Assembly (NCBI GenBank): GCA_049303335.1
Contig: JBAQNA010000002.1
Span: forward strand, 1 to 12,274
DNA: 12,274 bases
Reading direction: 5' to 3'
Source of the DNA: DAIDAN01 sp049303335
Lineage (GTDB): Archaea > Aenigmatarchaeota > Aenigmatarchaeia > Aenigmatarchaeales > DAIDAN01
Shown in pieces: positions 1-6,633 of the stretch. The notes under the pieces are model-generated. The model searched no databases and was not told where the DNA came from. It saw nothing but the letters and a program-made list of their open reading frames with translations. The first letter of the stretch is position 1. The number at the start of each line of letters is the position of its first letter. The position numbers and the translations under genes are program-made.

Positions 1-256
1 GGTCGAACTCGGCGTTGACTATGAGCACGCCTTCCTCGGGCCTGTCCGAGAACGGCTTGTCAACTGAAAGTTTCACTCCCGCCCAAACCTCGGTCCCGCC
101 GATGATGACGCGCGCGGAGCCTTCCGCTTTCGCCGCGACTCCCGTTTCTATTTTTATTTCTCTGAACTGCTCAAAGCCTCTCCCGCCTTCGCGCTTTCCC
201 TCGTCAGCAAGCTTCCGGACATAGCTCTCGTTTGCGGCGTATATCATAATTATCAT
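1..256 (-). CDS. rrp42: Exosome complex subunit Rrp42 (N-terminal part)
   Basis: Only the first ~85 codons are present; the gene runs off the left edge. The translation has the start of an RNase PH-like fold: an N-terminal helix (ANESYVRKLADEGKREGGR), then a segment ending GGTEVWAGVKLSVDKPF, as in archaeal Rrp42. In the family, Rrp42 is the non-catalytic partner that alternates with Rrp41 in the hexameric ring of the 3'-5' RNA-degrading exosome. Two in-frame ATGs exist, at 256 and 247. The second has GATGAT just upstream, a weak form of the GGTGAT ribosome binding site used by neighbours, so 247 may be the real start. The gene follows rrp41 by 9 nt on the same strand, so the two are almost certainly cotranscribed. 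Confidence 0.9.
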   Translation of the reverse strand, partial: MIIMIYAANESYVRKLADEGKREGGRGFEQFREIKIETGVAAKAEGSARVIIGGTEVWAGVKLSVDKPFSDRPEEGVLIVNAEFD

Positions 257-265
257 CTTTATTTT

Positions 266-985
266 TCATTCAACAGTTTCATATTTTTTCCTAATCGCCT
301 CCTTCTGCTTCTCGTAGATTTGCGCGCAGCCCTTTTCCGCGAGGCGCAGCGCCTGCGCGAATTCCTCCTTCGTGAGAAAGCCATCTATCTGGAGCAGGAC
401 GATTTTGCCGTTGTTCGTAATCGCGACTGGCATATCCACCTCGCCGAAGTTGTCCTCAAGCTGCGCGATGTCCAAAACGATTTTGCCGTCCACCTTGCCG
501 ACCGAGCAGCAGGAAATCATGTCGCGCATCGGCACGCCGGCATCCGCGAGCGCAAGCGAAGCCGCGTTCAGGGCTGCGCACCTTGTGGAGGCATCGGCCT
601 GGATTATGTCGATGAAAACGTCAATTCCCGTTTTCGGATATTCCTCAAGAAAAACGGAATTGGAGAGCGCCTCACCGAGTATTTTCGATATCTCGGTGCT
701 TCTCCTGCTCGTTCCCGGCCTTATGCGCTCATCAGTCGAGAACGGCAACATGCTGTACTTGCACCTTATCACCGCTTTCTGCGGATCCTGCTTGAACTTC
801 GGGTAGAGGTCTCTCGGTCCGTAGACTGCAGCTATCGCTGCAGTCTTTCCAAAGCGGAAGAATGCGGAGCCGTTCGCGCGCTTCACGACGCCGATTTTCG
901 CCTCCATCGGCCGCATCTCGTCAAGCTCGCGCCCGTCCAGCCTCTTTCCGTCCTTGAACAATGGTTCGTCTCGATGTCCGCTCAC
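266..985 (-). CDS. rrp41: Exosome complex catalytic subunit Rrp41
   Basis: A 239-aa RNase PH-family protein of normal archaeal Rrp41 length. It opens with the family hallmark DGKRLDGRELDEMRP (residues 12-26), followed by KRANGSAFFRFGKT. The RPGTSRRSTEI segment supplies the Arg pair (R94, R95) expected to bind RNA and phosphate. The EDNFGEVDMPVAI segment (177-189) carries the conserved acidic residues, with D184 at the expected catalytic position. In the family this subunit is the phosphorolytic nuclease of the exosome ring. The start is GTG at 985, behind GGTG at the right distance; an ATG two bases upstream is followed at once by TGA and cannot be the start. It lies between rrp4 and rrp42 on the same strand. 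The 108-nt gap to rrp4 is A-rich on the coding strand. Confidence 0.96.
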   Translation of the reverse strand: MSGHRDEPLFKDGKRLDGRELDEMRPMEAKIGVVKRANGSAFFRFGKTAAIAAVYGPRDLYPKFKQDPQKAVIRCKYSMLPFSTDERIRPGTSRRSTEISKILGEALSNSVFLEEYPKTGIDVFIDIIQADASTRCAALNAASLALADAGVPMRDMISCCSVGKVDGKIVLDIAQLEDNFGEVDMPVAITNNGKIVLLQIDGFLTKEEFAQALRLAEKGCAQIYEKQKEAIRKKYETVE

Positions 986-1093
986 ATTAACACCTTTGAT
1001 AAAAATTATCTTTCGGTTTTTTTTTTCAGACTCATTTCAAAATATTTTTTTCAGCAGTTACGCTTTTTTTGTTTTTCTTTATCGTATTTTCTT

Positions 1094-1816
1094 TTATTGG
1101 TTCGCAATTTCAGCATTTTCGCTTTTGACAACATCCATATTCAGCATTTCCGCAACGCGTTCGGTCAGCCCGGAAATGTGGCTGCTGTCTTCAATCATTT
1201 TTATTGTTTTTACAGCGAGTTCCTCGTTTTCGCCTTTTATCCATACCACGCCGTTCTGCCCTGCGACTATCTGGCACTGCGTTCCCTGCTTCACCATCTC
1301 GATCATCGAGCCCTCCTTGCCAATAAGGCGGGAAACTTTTGACGGCGTGATTCCGATAAGCCTTCCGCCGCGCAGCTTTTTCGCGCGCGGGTCGTCCATA
1401 GTCAGCGTAACGGATTTCGAGGTCGCGACGTTCAGTATCTTCACGTAAATGATGTCACCGATGTCGAAGTAGCGCCTCAAGTCAGCGCCGTTTTCAATGT
1501 ACTCCTCGCTTGCCTCGCCGAGCTGCAGGATTGCGTCGTACGGGCTGTTGATGTCAAATATCCAGAACGTGTTTTGGATGTCGTTCACCACCGCGATTAT
1601 CCCGTCGTCCGGTTTCGGCAGGTAAACGCCCGAGAGCGGGATGACGCTCGCGAACCTTTCTTTTATCCTGAATGTTCCGACGACTTTCGAGCGGATTTCG
1701 TTGTTGTCGCGGTAACAGCCCGTCCCCGGAAAGAAATCCAGTCCTTTTGCAAGAACCTGCCCCGGCAGGATTAGTTCCTTTTCCTTCGCCAAGAGTTCAG
1801 AAGTTTCTGCAGCCAT
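1094..1816 (-). CDS. rrp4: Exosome RNA-binding cap subunit Rrp4
   Basis: A 240-aa protein with the usual three-part Rrp4 layout: an N-terminal domain (LILPGQVLAKGLDFFPGTG, about 15-33), an S1 RNA-binding domain (about 65-140, with GVYLPKPDDGIIAVV), and a KH domain (about 150-215, with GxxG loop GKEG at 166-169). In the family, Rrp4 trimers cap the exosome ring and feed RNA into it. ATG 1816 is chosen because GTGAT lies 5 nt upstream. A longer reading from ATG 1834 would only translate that ribosome binding site. The 127 nt upstream separate it from the HIT gene and hold an ATTTAAAT box overlapping the HIT stop. The tail after the KH domain (NMDVVKSENAEIANQ) is not conserved that I can tell. 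Confidence 0.95.
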   Translation of the reverse strand: MAAETSELLAKEKELILPGQVLAKGLDFFPGTGCYRDNNEIRSKVVGTFRIKERFASVIPLSGVYLPKPDDGIIAVVNDIQNTFWIFDINSPYDAILQLGEASEEYIENGADLRRYFDIGDIIYVKILNVATSKSVTLTMDDPRAKKLRGGRLIGITPSKVSRLIGKEGSMIEMVKQGTQCQIVAGQNGVVWIKGENEELAVKTIKMIEDSSHISGLTERVAEMLNMDVVKSENAEIANQ

Positions 1817-1941
1817 AAAAATCACTAAAGACATTTTACCGATTGCTTAATCATCAGTTTCCGTGTAATGCTTGTATCGTGTATTGACACAGAATTTTTC
1901 TTGAAATCGTTTTTATCTTTTCAATTCCTTGGGGTTTTAAC

Positions 1942-1949
1942 ATTTAAAT
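1942..1949 (-). promoter_or_regulatory. TATA-like box ATTTAAAT upstream of rrp4
   Basis: A palindromic ATTTAAAT overlaps the TAA stop of the HIT gene. With initiation about 25 nt downstream, it would give the rrp4-rrp41-rrp42 transcript a leader of roughly 100 nt. The role is inferred from position and from the same 8-mer at four other promoter-like places in the window. Read-through from the HIT gene is an alternative. Confidence 0.4.
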
Positions 1950-2417
1950 AGTTTGCGAAATCAAACCGCTTCTGATTTTTTGAATGATATCTTTTCTAAC
2001 AGCATCAGAAACTTCTTGTGTTCTTTTTCTGTCATAATGATGCCCGAATTCCAAATCTTCAAAAATCAAGCCTGCAAATTCAACTTTATGGTTGTATCTT
2101 GGCCTGAAATGCCAGTGAACGTGAGGATTTGGCTGCTCCTTTTTGTAAGAGTCGTTCATCATGCATGTCCAGTTGAACATGGTAGCGTCAAATGCTTTTT
2201 TCAAGGCAGTTTCAAGCTTGTTGACAACATCCGCAAAATCAAGCCATTCTTCCTGTTTTAATTCTGACAATTTTTCGGAATGCCTTTTTGATACAACAAC
2301 GCATCTGCCCAAATAAGACTGGTTCTTTGAAAGAAAGACTTTCCAGAATCTTGTCTCGAAAATAAAATCTTCGTCTTGGCTTGTCGACCGGCAGGATATG
2401 CACTCTCCGTTTTTCAT
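1944..2417 (-). CDS. HIT-family nucleotide hydrolase or transferase
   Basis: A 157-aa protein with the histidine triad motif HVHWHF at about residues 99-104, preceded by NP as in the family. An N-terminal CISC pair (C6, C9) resembles the metal-binding Cys pair of many HIT proteins. HIT enzymes hydrolyse or transfer nucleoside phosphates, for example dinucleoside polyphosphates or aminoacyl-AMP; which substrate applies here cannot be read from the sequence. The start is ATG 2417. The TTG six bases earlier has no support, whereas ATG 2417 lies about 24 nt from an ATTTAAAT box, fitting a leaderless mRNA. The gene sits between SDO1 and rrp4, inside the exosome superoperon, where such a gene is not part of the usual order. 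Confidence 0.9.
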   Translation of the reverse strand: MKNGECISCRSTSQDEDFIFETRFWKVFLSKNQSYLGRCVVVSKRHSEKLSELKQEEWLDFADVVNKLETALKKAFDATMFNWTCMMNDSYKKEQPNPHVHWHFRPRYNHKVEFAGLIFEDLEFGHHYDRKRTQEVSDAVRKDIIQKIRSGLISQTI

Positions 2418-2437
2418 AAACAATTTAGCCGATTAGA

Positions 2438-2445
2438 ATTTAAAT
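2438..2445 (-). promoter_or_regulatory. TATA-like box for the HIT gene (leaderless)
   Basis: ATTTAAAT, centred 24.5 nt upstream of ATG 2417 and two bases after the SDO1 stop codon. No ribosome binding site lies before that ATG, so a leaderless transcript is likely. The flanking 12-mer GAATTTAAATCC (plus strand) recurs identically at 3534-3545. Confidence 0.55.
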
Positions 2446-2447
2446 CC

Positions 2448-3155
2448 TTAATGCGAGCGCGTCAATACCTTGACCTCGACTTCCCCCTTCGTCAGCGAGT
2501 TCAGCTTGTCGAAAATCTCCGGCTGCATCCCCGCGGGAATCTCAATCTGTGCGGCGTAGGAGCCGTCGTTGAGCCATTCCTCCTTCTGCATTTTTCCGAA
2601 TGAACGGACTGCGCTCACGCATCTTGCGGAATACGCTGGCGGGATTTTTATCGCTATCGTGATTTTTTCAAAGCGTATCGGGATTATCCTCTGCAGCTTT
2701 TCAAGAATGGGTTCTATCTGCTCTTCCGCGCTTCTTGTCCCGTCTATCTGCACTTTCGCCTGCTCCATCGCGTTCAGCACCCGCTCAACAGGATGCGGCG
2801 CGCCGGACTGCGGGTTCACGCCCTGCCTCGAAATCATTCCCGCAATCTGCTTTCTGCGGTCCTCGACCATCTTCCTTCTCTGCTCCGTCGTGAGCTGGAG
2901 CTCGCCCTCGTGGATTATTTTCACGGCTATCTCCTCCGCGTTGTTCGTGCCGAACAGCCTGTTCAGCTTTTCCTGCGGCGCGCGCAAGCCCTTTCCCACG
3001 TCGGAATAAATCTCGCGCGCGGCGAGAACGTCCTCCATCTTCACCTCCTTTCCGCGCTTCAGCTCCAGCGCCTTTTCCGGGTCAACAAGAATCTCGAACT
3101 TCTCGCCGGCTTTCACAATCCTTGCTATGACGGCTTTGTCGAGAGAGATGGGCAT
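2448..3155 (-). CDS. sdo1: Ribosome maturation factor SDO1 (SBDS family)
   Basis: A 235-aa protein matching archaeal SBDS/SDO1 in length and order. The N-terminal domain has KAGEKFEILVDPEKALELKRG, then DVGKGLRAP and NAEEIAVKIIHEGELQLTTEQR. The middle is helical (HPVERVLNAMEQAKVQIDG). The C-terminal ferredoxin-like domain has IPIRFEKITIAIKIPP and GEVEVKVLTR. In the family, it helps release the anti-association factor (aIF6/eIF6) from the large ribosomal subunit. ATG 3155 has GATGAT 4 nt upstream and gives the normal N-terminus MPISLDKAV. Upstream in-frame ATGs at 3167 and 3164 are alternatives, and a weak AAATATAG box lies about 26 nt before 3167. The gene follows the SHOCT-like gene by 22 nt and may share its promoter. 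Confidence 0.95.
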   Translation of the reverse strand: MPISLDKAVIARIVKAGEKFEILVDPEKALELKRGKEVKMEDVLAAREIYSDVGKGLRAPQEKLNRLFGTNNAEEIAVKIIHEGELQLTTEQRRKMVEDRRKQIAGMISRQGVNPQSGAPHPVERVLNAMEQAKVQIDGTRSAEEQIEPILEKLQRIIPIRFEKITIAIKIPPAYSARCVSAVRSFGKMQKEEWLNDGSYAAQIEIPAGMQPEIFDKLNSLTKGEVEVKVLTRSH

Positions 3156-3177
3156 AATAATCATCATAAACAAATTT

Positions 3178-3513
3178 CTATTCTTTTTCTATATTTTCTT
3201 TCATTCTTAAGTATTCTTTCTCATCAATTTCTCCTTTAGCGTATCTCGTTTTCAAGACTTTCAACGCATCTTCATATGACTTATTGATGAATTTCTTCCA
3301 TAATTTGTAATAATACGTTCCTATAGAAGGAACGCCACCTATTATAGAAAAAAGAAAGCCTAGCGAATTAGTTGTATGAAATAGATTATCAAGAATATTT
3401 CCTATCACAGCCATTGATATTAAAATTACCGCAGGAGCTGATAAAAAATCGAATACAATTTCTCTTAATTTGTATTCGTAATCCCTTTCAGACATTCCTG
3501 ATTTTTCTGGCAT
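3178..3513 (-). CDS. Small membrane protein with SHOCT-like C-terminus
   Basis: A 111-aa protein. Two hydrophobic stretches (about 24-44 and 50-68) look like membrane spans. The C-terminal segment (about 84-110, with LKTRYAKGEIDEKEYLRMKENI) matches the short SHOCT pattern, a small helical module found at the end of many bacterial and archaeal proteins and thought to aid oligomerisation. I cannot assign a function. It is AT-rich compared with psmA and SDO1. It is divergent from the gene starting at 3565, with one palindromic TATA-like box between them. SDO1 follows on the same strand 22 nt after its stop, so this gene may be the first of the SDO1 transcript. ATG 3495 (MSERDYEYK) is an alternative start. 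Confidence 0.75.
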   Translation of the reverse strand: MPEKSGMSERDYEYKLREIVFDFLSAPAVILISMAVIGNILDNLFHTTNSLGFLFSIIGGVPSIGTYYYKLWKKFINKSYEDALKVLKTRYAKGEIDEKEYLRMKENIEKE

Positions 3514-3535
3514 AACTATTTATGAATTTGAAAGA

Positions 3536-3543
3536 ATTTAAAT
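3536..3543. promoter_or_regulatory. Shared palindromic TATA-like box for two divergent leaderless genes
   Basis: ATTTAAAT is centred at 3539.5, 25.5 nt from plus-strand ATG 3565 and 26.5 nt from minus-strand ATG 3513. Neither ATG has a ribosome binding site. The symmetric spacing fits initiation at each start codon from one TATA box read in both directions. The plus-strand upstream flank (GAAAGA) looks more BRE-like than the minus-strand flank. Confidence 0.5.
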
Positions 3544-3564
3544 CCCGTAAATCTATAGTCTTAT

Positions 3565-3888
3565 ATGAATATATTTAAAAGAATTTTCTCTTCAATAAAA
3601 GAAGTTGATAAAATAAAAAAGAAAGAGAACGGATGGACTTATATTGAAACCGCTCCTCCAGATTGGCTTTTGAAAGCAGTATTTAGAGCTATGAGGAAAT
3701 ATCCAAAATCTAACGGCTATGGAAGAGTATATTTCTTCAAAGGAAAAAATAATATCTATAAAGCAGTTGTTGGTTGGCCTAAATCTCAAGGGAATAATCC
3801 AATAGATTTTTATAAAAAGAATAGAAATAAAAAATCTACCAGAACTTCTTCACAATCTTTACGCCTTCGTCCTCGCGGAATTTCTTGA
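3565..3888 (+). CDS. Hypothetical small basic protein overlapping the 3' end of psmA
   Basis: A 107-aa reading frame that I do not recognise. It is Lys-rich at the N-terminus (FKRIFSSIKEVDKIKKKENG), with an aromatic middle (PPDWLLKAVFRAMRKYP, GYGRVYFFKG, AVVGWPKS). The first ~90 residues are AT-rich and read like a real protein. The last ~18 residues are encoded antisense to the end of psmA (53-nt convergent overlap) and have a different, Arg/Ser-rich composition (TRTSSQSLRLRPRGIS). The original stop may therefore have been lost when the gene landed beside psmA. No ribosome binding site is seen; the TATA-like box 25 nt upstream fits a leaderless mRNA. The gene is oriented against the surrounding superoperon. 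Confidence 0.6.
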   Translation: MNIFKRIFSSIKEVDKIKKKENGWTYIETAPPDWLLKAVFRAMRKYPKSNGYGRVYFFKGKNNIYKAVVGWPKSQGNNPIDFYKKNRNKKSTRTSSQSLRLRPRGIS

Positions 3889-4549
3889 ACTCCTTTTCCT
3901 TTACGACGGCAAGCTCGACCTCGTTAGGCTTCGCCTCCTTCTCACCCGCGCGCATCGCCTGCAACACAAGCTTTATCGCGTCCTCCTCGTCCATGTTCTC
4001 CTTCCAGCTCTTCCTCAGGATTTTCACTGCCTCGGCTGCGCCGCGCCCGATTGCCTGCGCCTTCCATCCGTAATAAGTGGAAGACGGGTCAATCTCGAAA
4101 AGCTGCGCGCCGTTCTCGTCAACGCCGCCTATAAGCAGCGCGACGCCGTAAGGCCTGACACCGCCGTACTGCGTGAACAGCTGCATCCTGTCGGATATGT
4201 CCTTCACGGAGCCGACAACGTTTATCGGGTCCTCGTAAGTGAGCTTGAAAACCTGCGCCTTGACCCTTGCGTTGTCTATCAGGATGCGGCCGTCCGCAAG
4301 AAAGCCTGACGTGGCAACGCCGAGATGGTCGTCAATCTGGTGAACCTTGTCGCTTCCCGAGTTCGTGATTCCCAAAGGCGGGATGTGACGGATTGCGGAA
4401 AGCACTACGCCTTCATTGAACACGACTCCGATAGAAGTCGTCCCCCTCTTCACCGCTTCCCTCGCGTACTCGACCTGGAAAAGCCTTCCATCCGGCGAGA
4501 ACGTCACAATCGCGCGGTCGTATCCCATAAATTCAGGCATTGCGTCCAT
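3836..4549 (-). CDS. psmA: 20S proteasome alpha subunit
   Basis: A 237-aa protein with the alpha-type signature near the N-terminus (MGYDRAIVTFSPDGRLFQVEYA, about 8-29), followed by REAVKRGTTSIGV. In the family, seven alpha subunits form each outer ring of the 20S proteasome, gate substrate entry and dock regulatory ATPases; they lack the catalytic Thr of beta subunits. The start ATG 4549 has a full GGTGAT ribosome binding site 3 nt upstream. No beta subunit is in the window. The upstream neighbour on the same strand is a TrmB regulator about 150 nt away, and a TATA-like TTTATAAA at 4632-4639 suggests its own promoter. The 3' end overlaps the convergent plus-strand gene by 53 nt. Confidence 0.97.
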   Translation of the reverse strand: MDAMPEFMGYDRAIVTFSPDGRLFQVEYAREAVKRGTTSIGVVFNEGVVLSAIRHIPPLGITNSGSDKVHQIDDHLGVATSGFLADGRILIDNARVKAQVFKLTYEDPINVVGSVKDISDRMQLFTQYGGVRPYGVALLIGGVDENGAQLFEIDPSSTYYGWKAQAIGRGAAEAVKILRKSWKENMDEEDAIKLVLQAMRAGEKEAKPNEVELAVVKEKEFKKFREDEGVKIVKKFW

Positions 4550-4631
4550 TGAATCACCATATTATTTTTAATTTAACAATTATTCCAATTCGTCTCCAGA
4601 ACTTTTTCCTAACTAATATTTCGGTTTGTAG

Positions 4632-4639
4632 TTTATAAA
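4632..4639 (-). promoter_or_regulatory. TATA-like box for psmA
   Basis: TTTATAAA lies in the 151-nt gap between TrmB and psmA. Initiation ~26 nt downstream would give a ~60-nt leader containing the GGTGAT ribosome binding site. A second AT-rich candidate (TTATATAG) is next to it. Confidence 0.45.
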
Positions 4640-4700
4640 GGTTATATAGAATAAATCCGTTTTGAGATTTTTCTGTGTATATTTCCAGTCTCAAACACCT

Positions 4701-5435
4701 TTACTTTTTTGCGGCTTTCCATATCATCTCAAAATAATTTCTGAACGTTTTGGCGAGCTGCCCGTCTTTTATCCATATTATCAATGGCTCGTCTTCCCAC
4801 ATCTGCAGCACCACCCTGTCGCCATAAGTTGTGAAAGAAGTCGGCGAAAAATATTTTTCCTGATAGAATCTGGCTTCCCCGATTCTGACTTGCTTTTGCA
4901 GTTCGTTTATCTGTTCGCGCGTCTCCTTTTTGTCAACTATTACCGCTTTAACGGAAATGTTTTTCTTTTTCAGTTTTTTTAGCAGCTGGATTGCCCTATG
5001 CTCCATTATCGAGAAAAGCTGCAGCGAGCTTCCGACCGTGAAAACATCTTTGCCAATATTTTCCATGTCGTTGAATACTGTTTTCAGCCCCTCCATTCCG
5101 CTCAAAACATTCACTTCCCTCTTGGTTTTCTTTGCCTGATAAAATTGTTTTAACATCGGGAACACAGAATTCAAATCCTCTTTTTTGCTTTCGAGAATGC
5201 CAAAAAACTTTTCCGGATTCAGCGCCGAATAAAAAAGCTTGTGCTCTTTCCTTATCTGGGATACCAGCCCTTTCTTTTCCAGGCTGTTCAGCGCATTATA
5301 AGCGTTCGGCTTGTGCAATCCCGTTTTCTTTACAACTTCGGGAACCGAAGTCTCTCCCAGCTTCAACAAAGCCAGATACGCTTTTGTTTCCGTTGGCGTC
5401 AGCCCGAATTCCTTCAGGACATCTTCAGGATTCAT
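4701..5435 (-). CDS. TrmB-family transcriptional regulator
   Basis: A 244-aa protein. The N-terminal winged helix-turn-helix (about 10-75) is of TrmB type: LTPTETKAYLALLKLGE, then VPEVVKKTGLHKPNAYNALNSLEKKGLV. A coiled segment (about 80-105) follows. The C-terminal domain (about 108-240) resembles the phospholipase-D-like effector domain of TrmB proteins, with GMEGLKTVFNDM and a late VVLQMWEDEPLIIWIKD. In the family, these sense sugars or other metabolites and repress or activate genes; the ligand cannot be inferred here. The mRNA is probably leaderless: a palindromic TTTATAAA is centred 26.5 nt from ATG 5435 and no ribosome binding site is seen. It is divergent from a two-gene unit of unknown function, with an inverted repeat between them that could be its operator. 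Confidence 0.88.
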   Translation of the reverse strand: MNPEDVLKEFGLTPTETKAYLALLKLGETSVPEVVKKTGLHKPNAYNALNSLEKKGLVSQIRKEHKLFYSALNPEKFFGILESKKEDLNSVFPMLKQFYQAKKTKREVNVLSGMEGLKTVFNDMENIGKDVFTVGSSLQLFSIMEHRAIQLLKKLKKKNISVKAVIVDKKETREQINELQKQVRIGEARFYQEKYFSPTSFTTYGDRVVLQMWEDEPLIIWIKDGQLAKTFRNYFEMIWKAAKK

Positions 5436-5456
5436 GCGAATGATTGGCAGTCCTTT

Positions 5457-5466
5457 CTTTATAAAG
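5457..5466 (-). promoter_or_regulatory. TATA-like box for the TrmB gene
   Basis: CTTTATAAAG is centred at 5461.5, 26.5 nt upstream of ATG 5435, the spacing expected for a leaderless archaeal transcript. Confidence 0.5.
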
Positions 5467-5500
5467 GTAGTTGTATTTGATACTACTTAGTTTTAAGTAG
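5467..5500. promoter_or_regulatory. Inverted repeats in the TrmB divergent promoter, possible operator
   Basis: A perfect inverted repeat CTACTTA-GTTT-TAAGTAG occupies 5483-5500. It overlaps a second one, GTAGT-N10-ACTAC (5467-5486), so an AGTA/TACT half-site occurs three times. The core reads TACT-N8-AGTA, similar in form to the TACT-N7/8-GAGTA element reported for haloarchaeal TrmB. It lies just upstream of the TrmB TATA-like box and 36-69 nt before ATG 5536, so a bound regulator could act on both genes. Binding is inferred. Confidence 0.45.
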
Positions 5501-5535
5501 AAGCTGTTATAATGATTACTTTAAGGTGAGTAAAT

Positions 5536-6075
5536 ATGATAGTCAAAAAAGAAGAAAGAATGTCTATGCTCAAAAAAATAGAAGATGAAATAGGAACTCG
5601 TTATGAAATAGAAAAATTGCAGAAAGGTTTGCAAAAAACTCCGGTTGTTCTTGTTAAGAATCCTAACGGCTGGGAAATACCCAGCGGAAGATTGATTGCT
5701 TATGAAACTTATGTTGGCAGAGTGGAAAGCATCAGCCCAATTAAGAAAAAAGAGTATAAAGAACCCGCTACTTGTGGCGAGACTCTTGGCGAACTTTTTG
5801 CTTTGGCTTTTGGATGCAGCCGTAATTCTTATGGAGCGAATTTTTATGCGCCGCTTTTCGAAATGAAGTATGATAAACCCTCGCTTGAAATATGGAATGA
5901 CCACGAAGAACCGCCAAAATTAAGTTTTCATGAAGATGTGGATATTTTTGAGGTAAGAGCAGGCGCTGAATTTGCCTTTGGGCCTGCTGGCGTGAGGCGA
6001 AAATTATTGAAAGATCTGCCTCCGGGAGAGACATTAGAAGAAACTGAAAAATATCTTAAAAAGATGAATTTATGA
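5536..6075 (+). CDS. Hypothetical protein, first gene of a two-gene unit
   Basis: A 179-aa protein that I do not recognise. The N-terminus is basic and helical (KKEERMSMLKKIEDEIG), the middle is mixed alpha/beta (GWEIPSGRLIAYETYVGRVESI), and two Cys occur in ATCGETLGELFALAFGCSR. The C-terminal part is acidic (EIWNDHEEPPKLSFHEDVDIF) and ends in a charged helix. No signal peptide or membrane span is evident, so it is likely cytoplasmic. ATG 5536 has a good ribosome binding site (AAGGTGAG). It overlaps the next gene by the 4-base ATGA, so the two are translationally coupled. It is divergent from TrmB, with an inverted repeat between them; regulation by TrmB is plausible but inferred. Confidence 0.75.
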   Translation: MIVKKEERMSMLKKIEDEIGTRYEIEKLQKGLQKTPVVLVKNPNGWEIPSGRLIAYETYVGRVESISPIKKKEYKEPATCGETLGELFALAFGCSRNSYGANFYAPLFEMKYDKPSLEIWNDHEEPPKLSFHEDVDIFEVRAGAEFAFGPAGVRRKLLKDLPPGETLEETEKYLKKMNL

Positions 6076-6623
6076 AGCCAAAACTTTTTCAGAAAATCGC
6101 GGAAGACATGAAAAGCGGTATTCCGGTAGAGGTGGAAATAGGATACGGCGCGGTCAGCATTGACCATGATTTTTTGAAGCTGCTGAATAAAGAATTCGGC
6201 GGCGGAAAAGGCAGCTTTCATAATGATGAAAATTGCGAAGCAATTAATTATTACAGAAATCTAAAACCATGCTCTTGCGGCAGCTCTGAGCCTTTATTTG
6301 TCATGCTGAACAACAATAAAGCCAAAACCAGTGGTGAATTGGAAAGAATGGCAGAAGACTTCAATTATTTTAGCAAAAAGTTTCCCGGCATGTGGTGGCA
6401 GAGTTATGTTAACATAAAGGGTGAGAAAGGACAGAGTTTATGCAACTGGAATATCGGCTCTTCTTATGAAAAACTAACAAGCCCTGAAATAAGTTTGATG
6501 GATAATACTTCTTGCGGTTTCTATTATGATGATTCTCCAACAAAAACGCTGAAAACCGCGATAAGGAACTGCCCTTCGCACGGCAAAACCTGCAAATATT
6601 TGAGAAAGATTTCAAAATCATAA
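6072..6623 (+). CDS. Hypothetical Cys-containing protein, second gene of a two-gene unit
   Basis: A 183-aa protein of unknown family. It has several Cys residues: NCEAINYY, then PCSCGSSEP (a CxC pair), SLCNWN, TSCGFYY, NCPSHGKTC. A metal-binding or disulphide role is possible but not shown. Aromatic segments (FPGMWWQSYVNIKG, GFYYDDSP) suggest a folded domain; no signal peptide or membrane helix is seen. Its ATG lies within the stop of the previous gene (ATGA). It ends 10 nt from the convergent Pop5 gene. The pair, with TrmB on its other side, forms an insertion between Pop5 and PsmA in the superoperon order. Confidence 0.75.
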   Translation: MKPKLFQKIAEDMKSGIPVEVEIGYGAVSIDHDFLKLLNKEFGGGKGSFHNDENCEAINYYRNLKPCSCGSSEPLFVMLNNNKAKTSGELERMAEDFNYFSKKFPGMWWQSYVNIKGEKGQSLCNWNIGSSYEKLTSPEISLMDNTSCGFYYDDSPTKTLKTAIRNCPSHGKTCKYLRKISKS

Positions 6624-6633
6624 ATTATTTGAT

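Noticed and set aside
1017..1026. Run of ten T on the plus strand as a terminator
   Set aside because: The genes here are on the minus strand, where it is an A run within the rrp4-rrp41 gap; no plus-strand transcript ends there.
320..1448. Long plus-strand open frames opposite rrp41 and rrp4
   Set aside because: They are antisense to confidently identified genes, have no ribosome binding site, and their proteins have the odd composition of antisense translation.
1817..1943. Possible free box C/D sRNA in the gap upstream of rrp4
   Set aside because: A CTGATGA is present on the minus strand, but no properly spaced D box or second motif follows.
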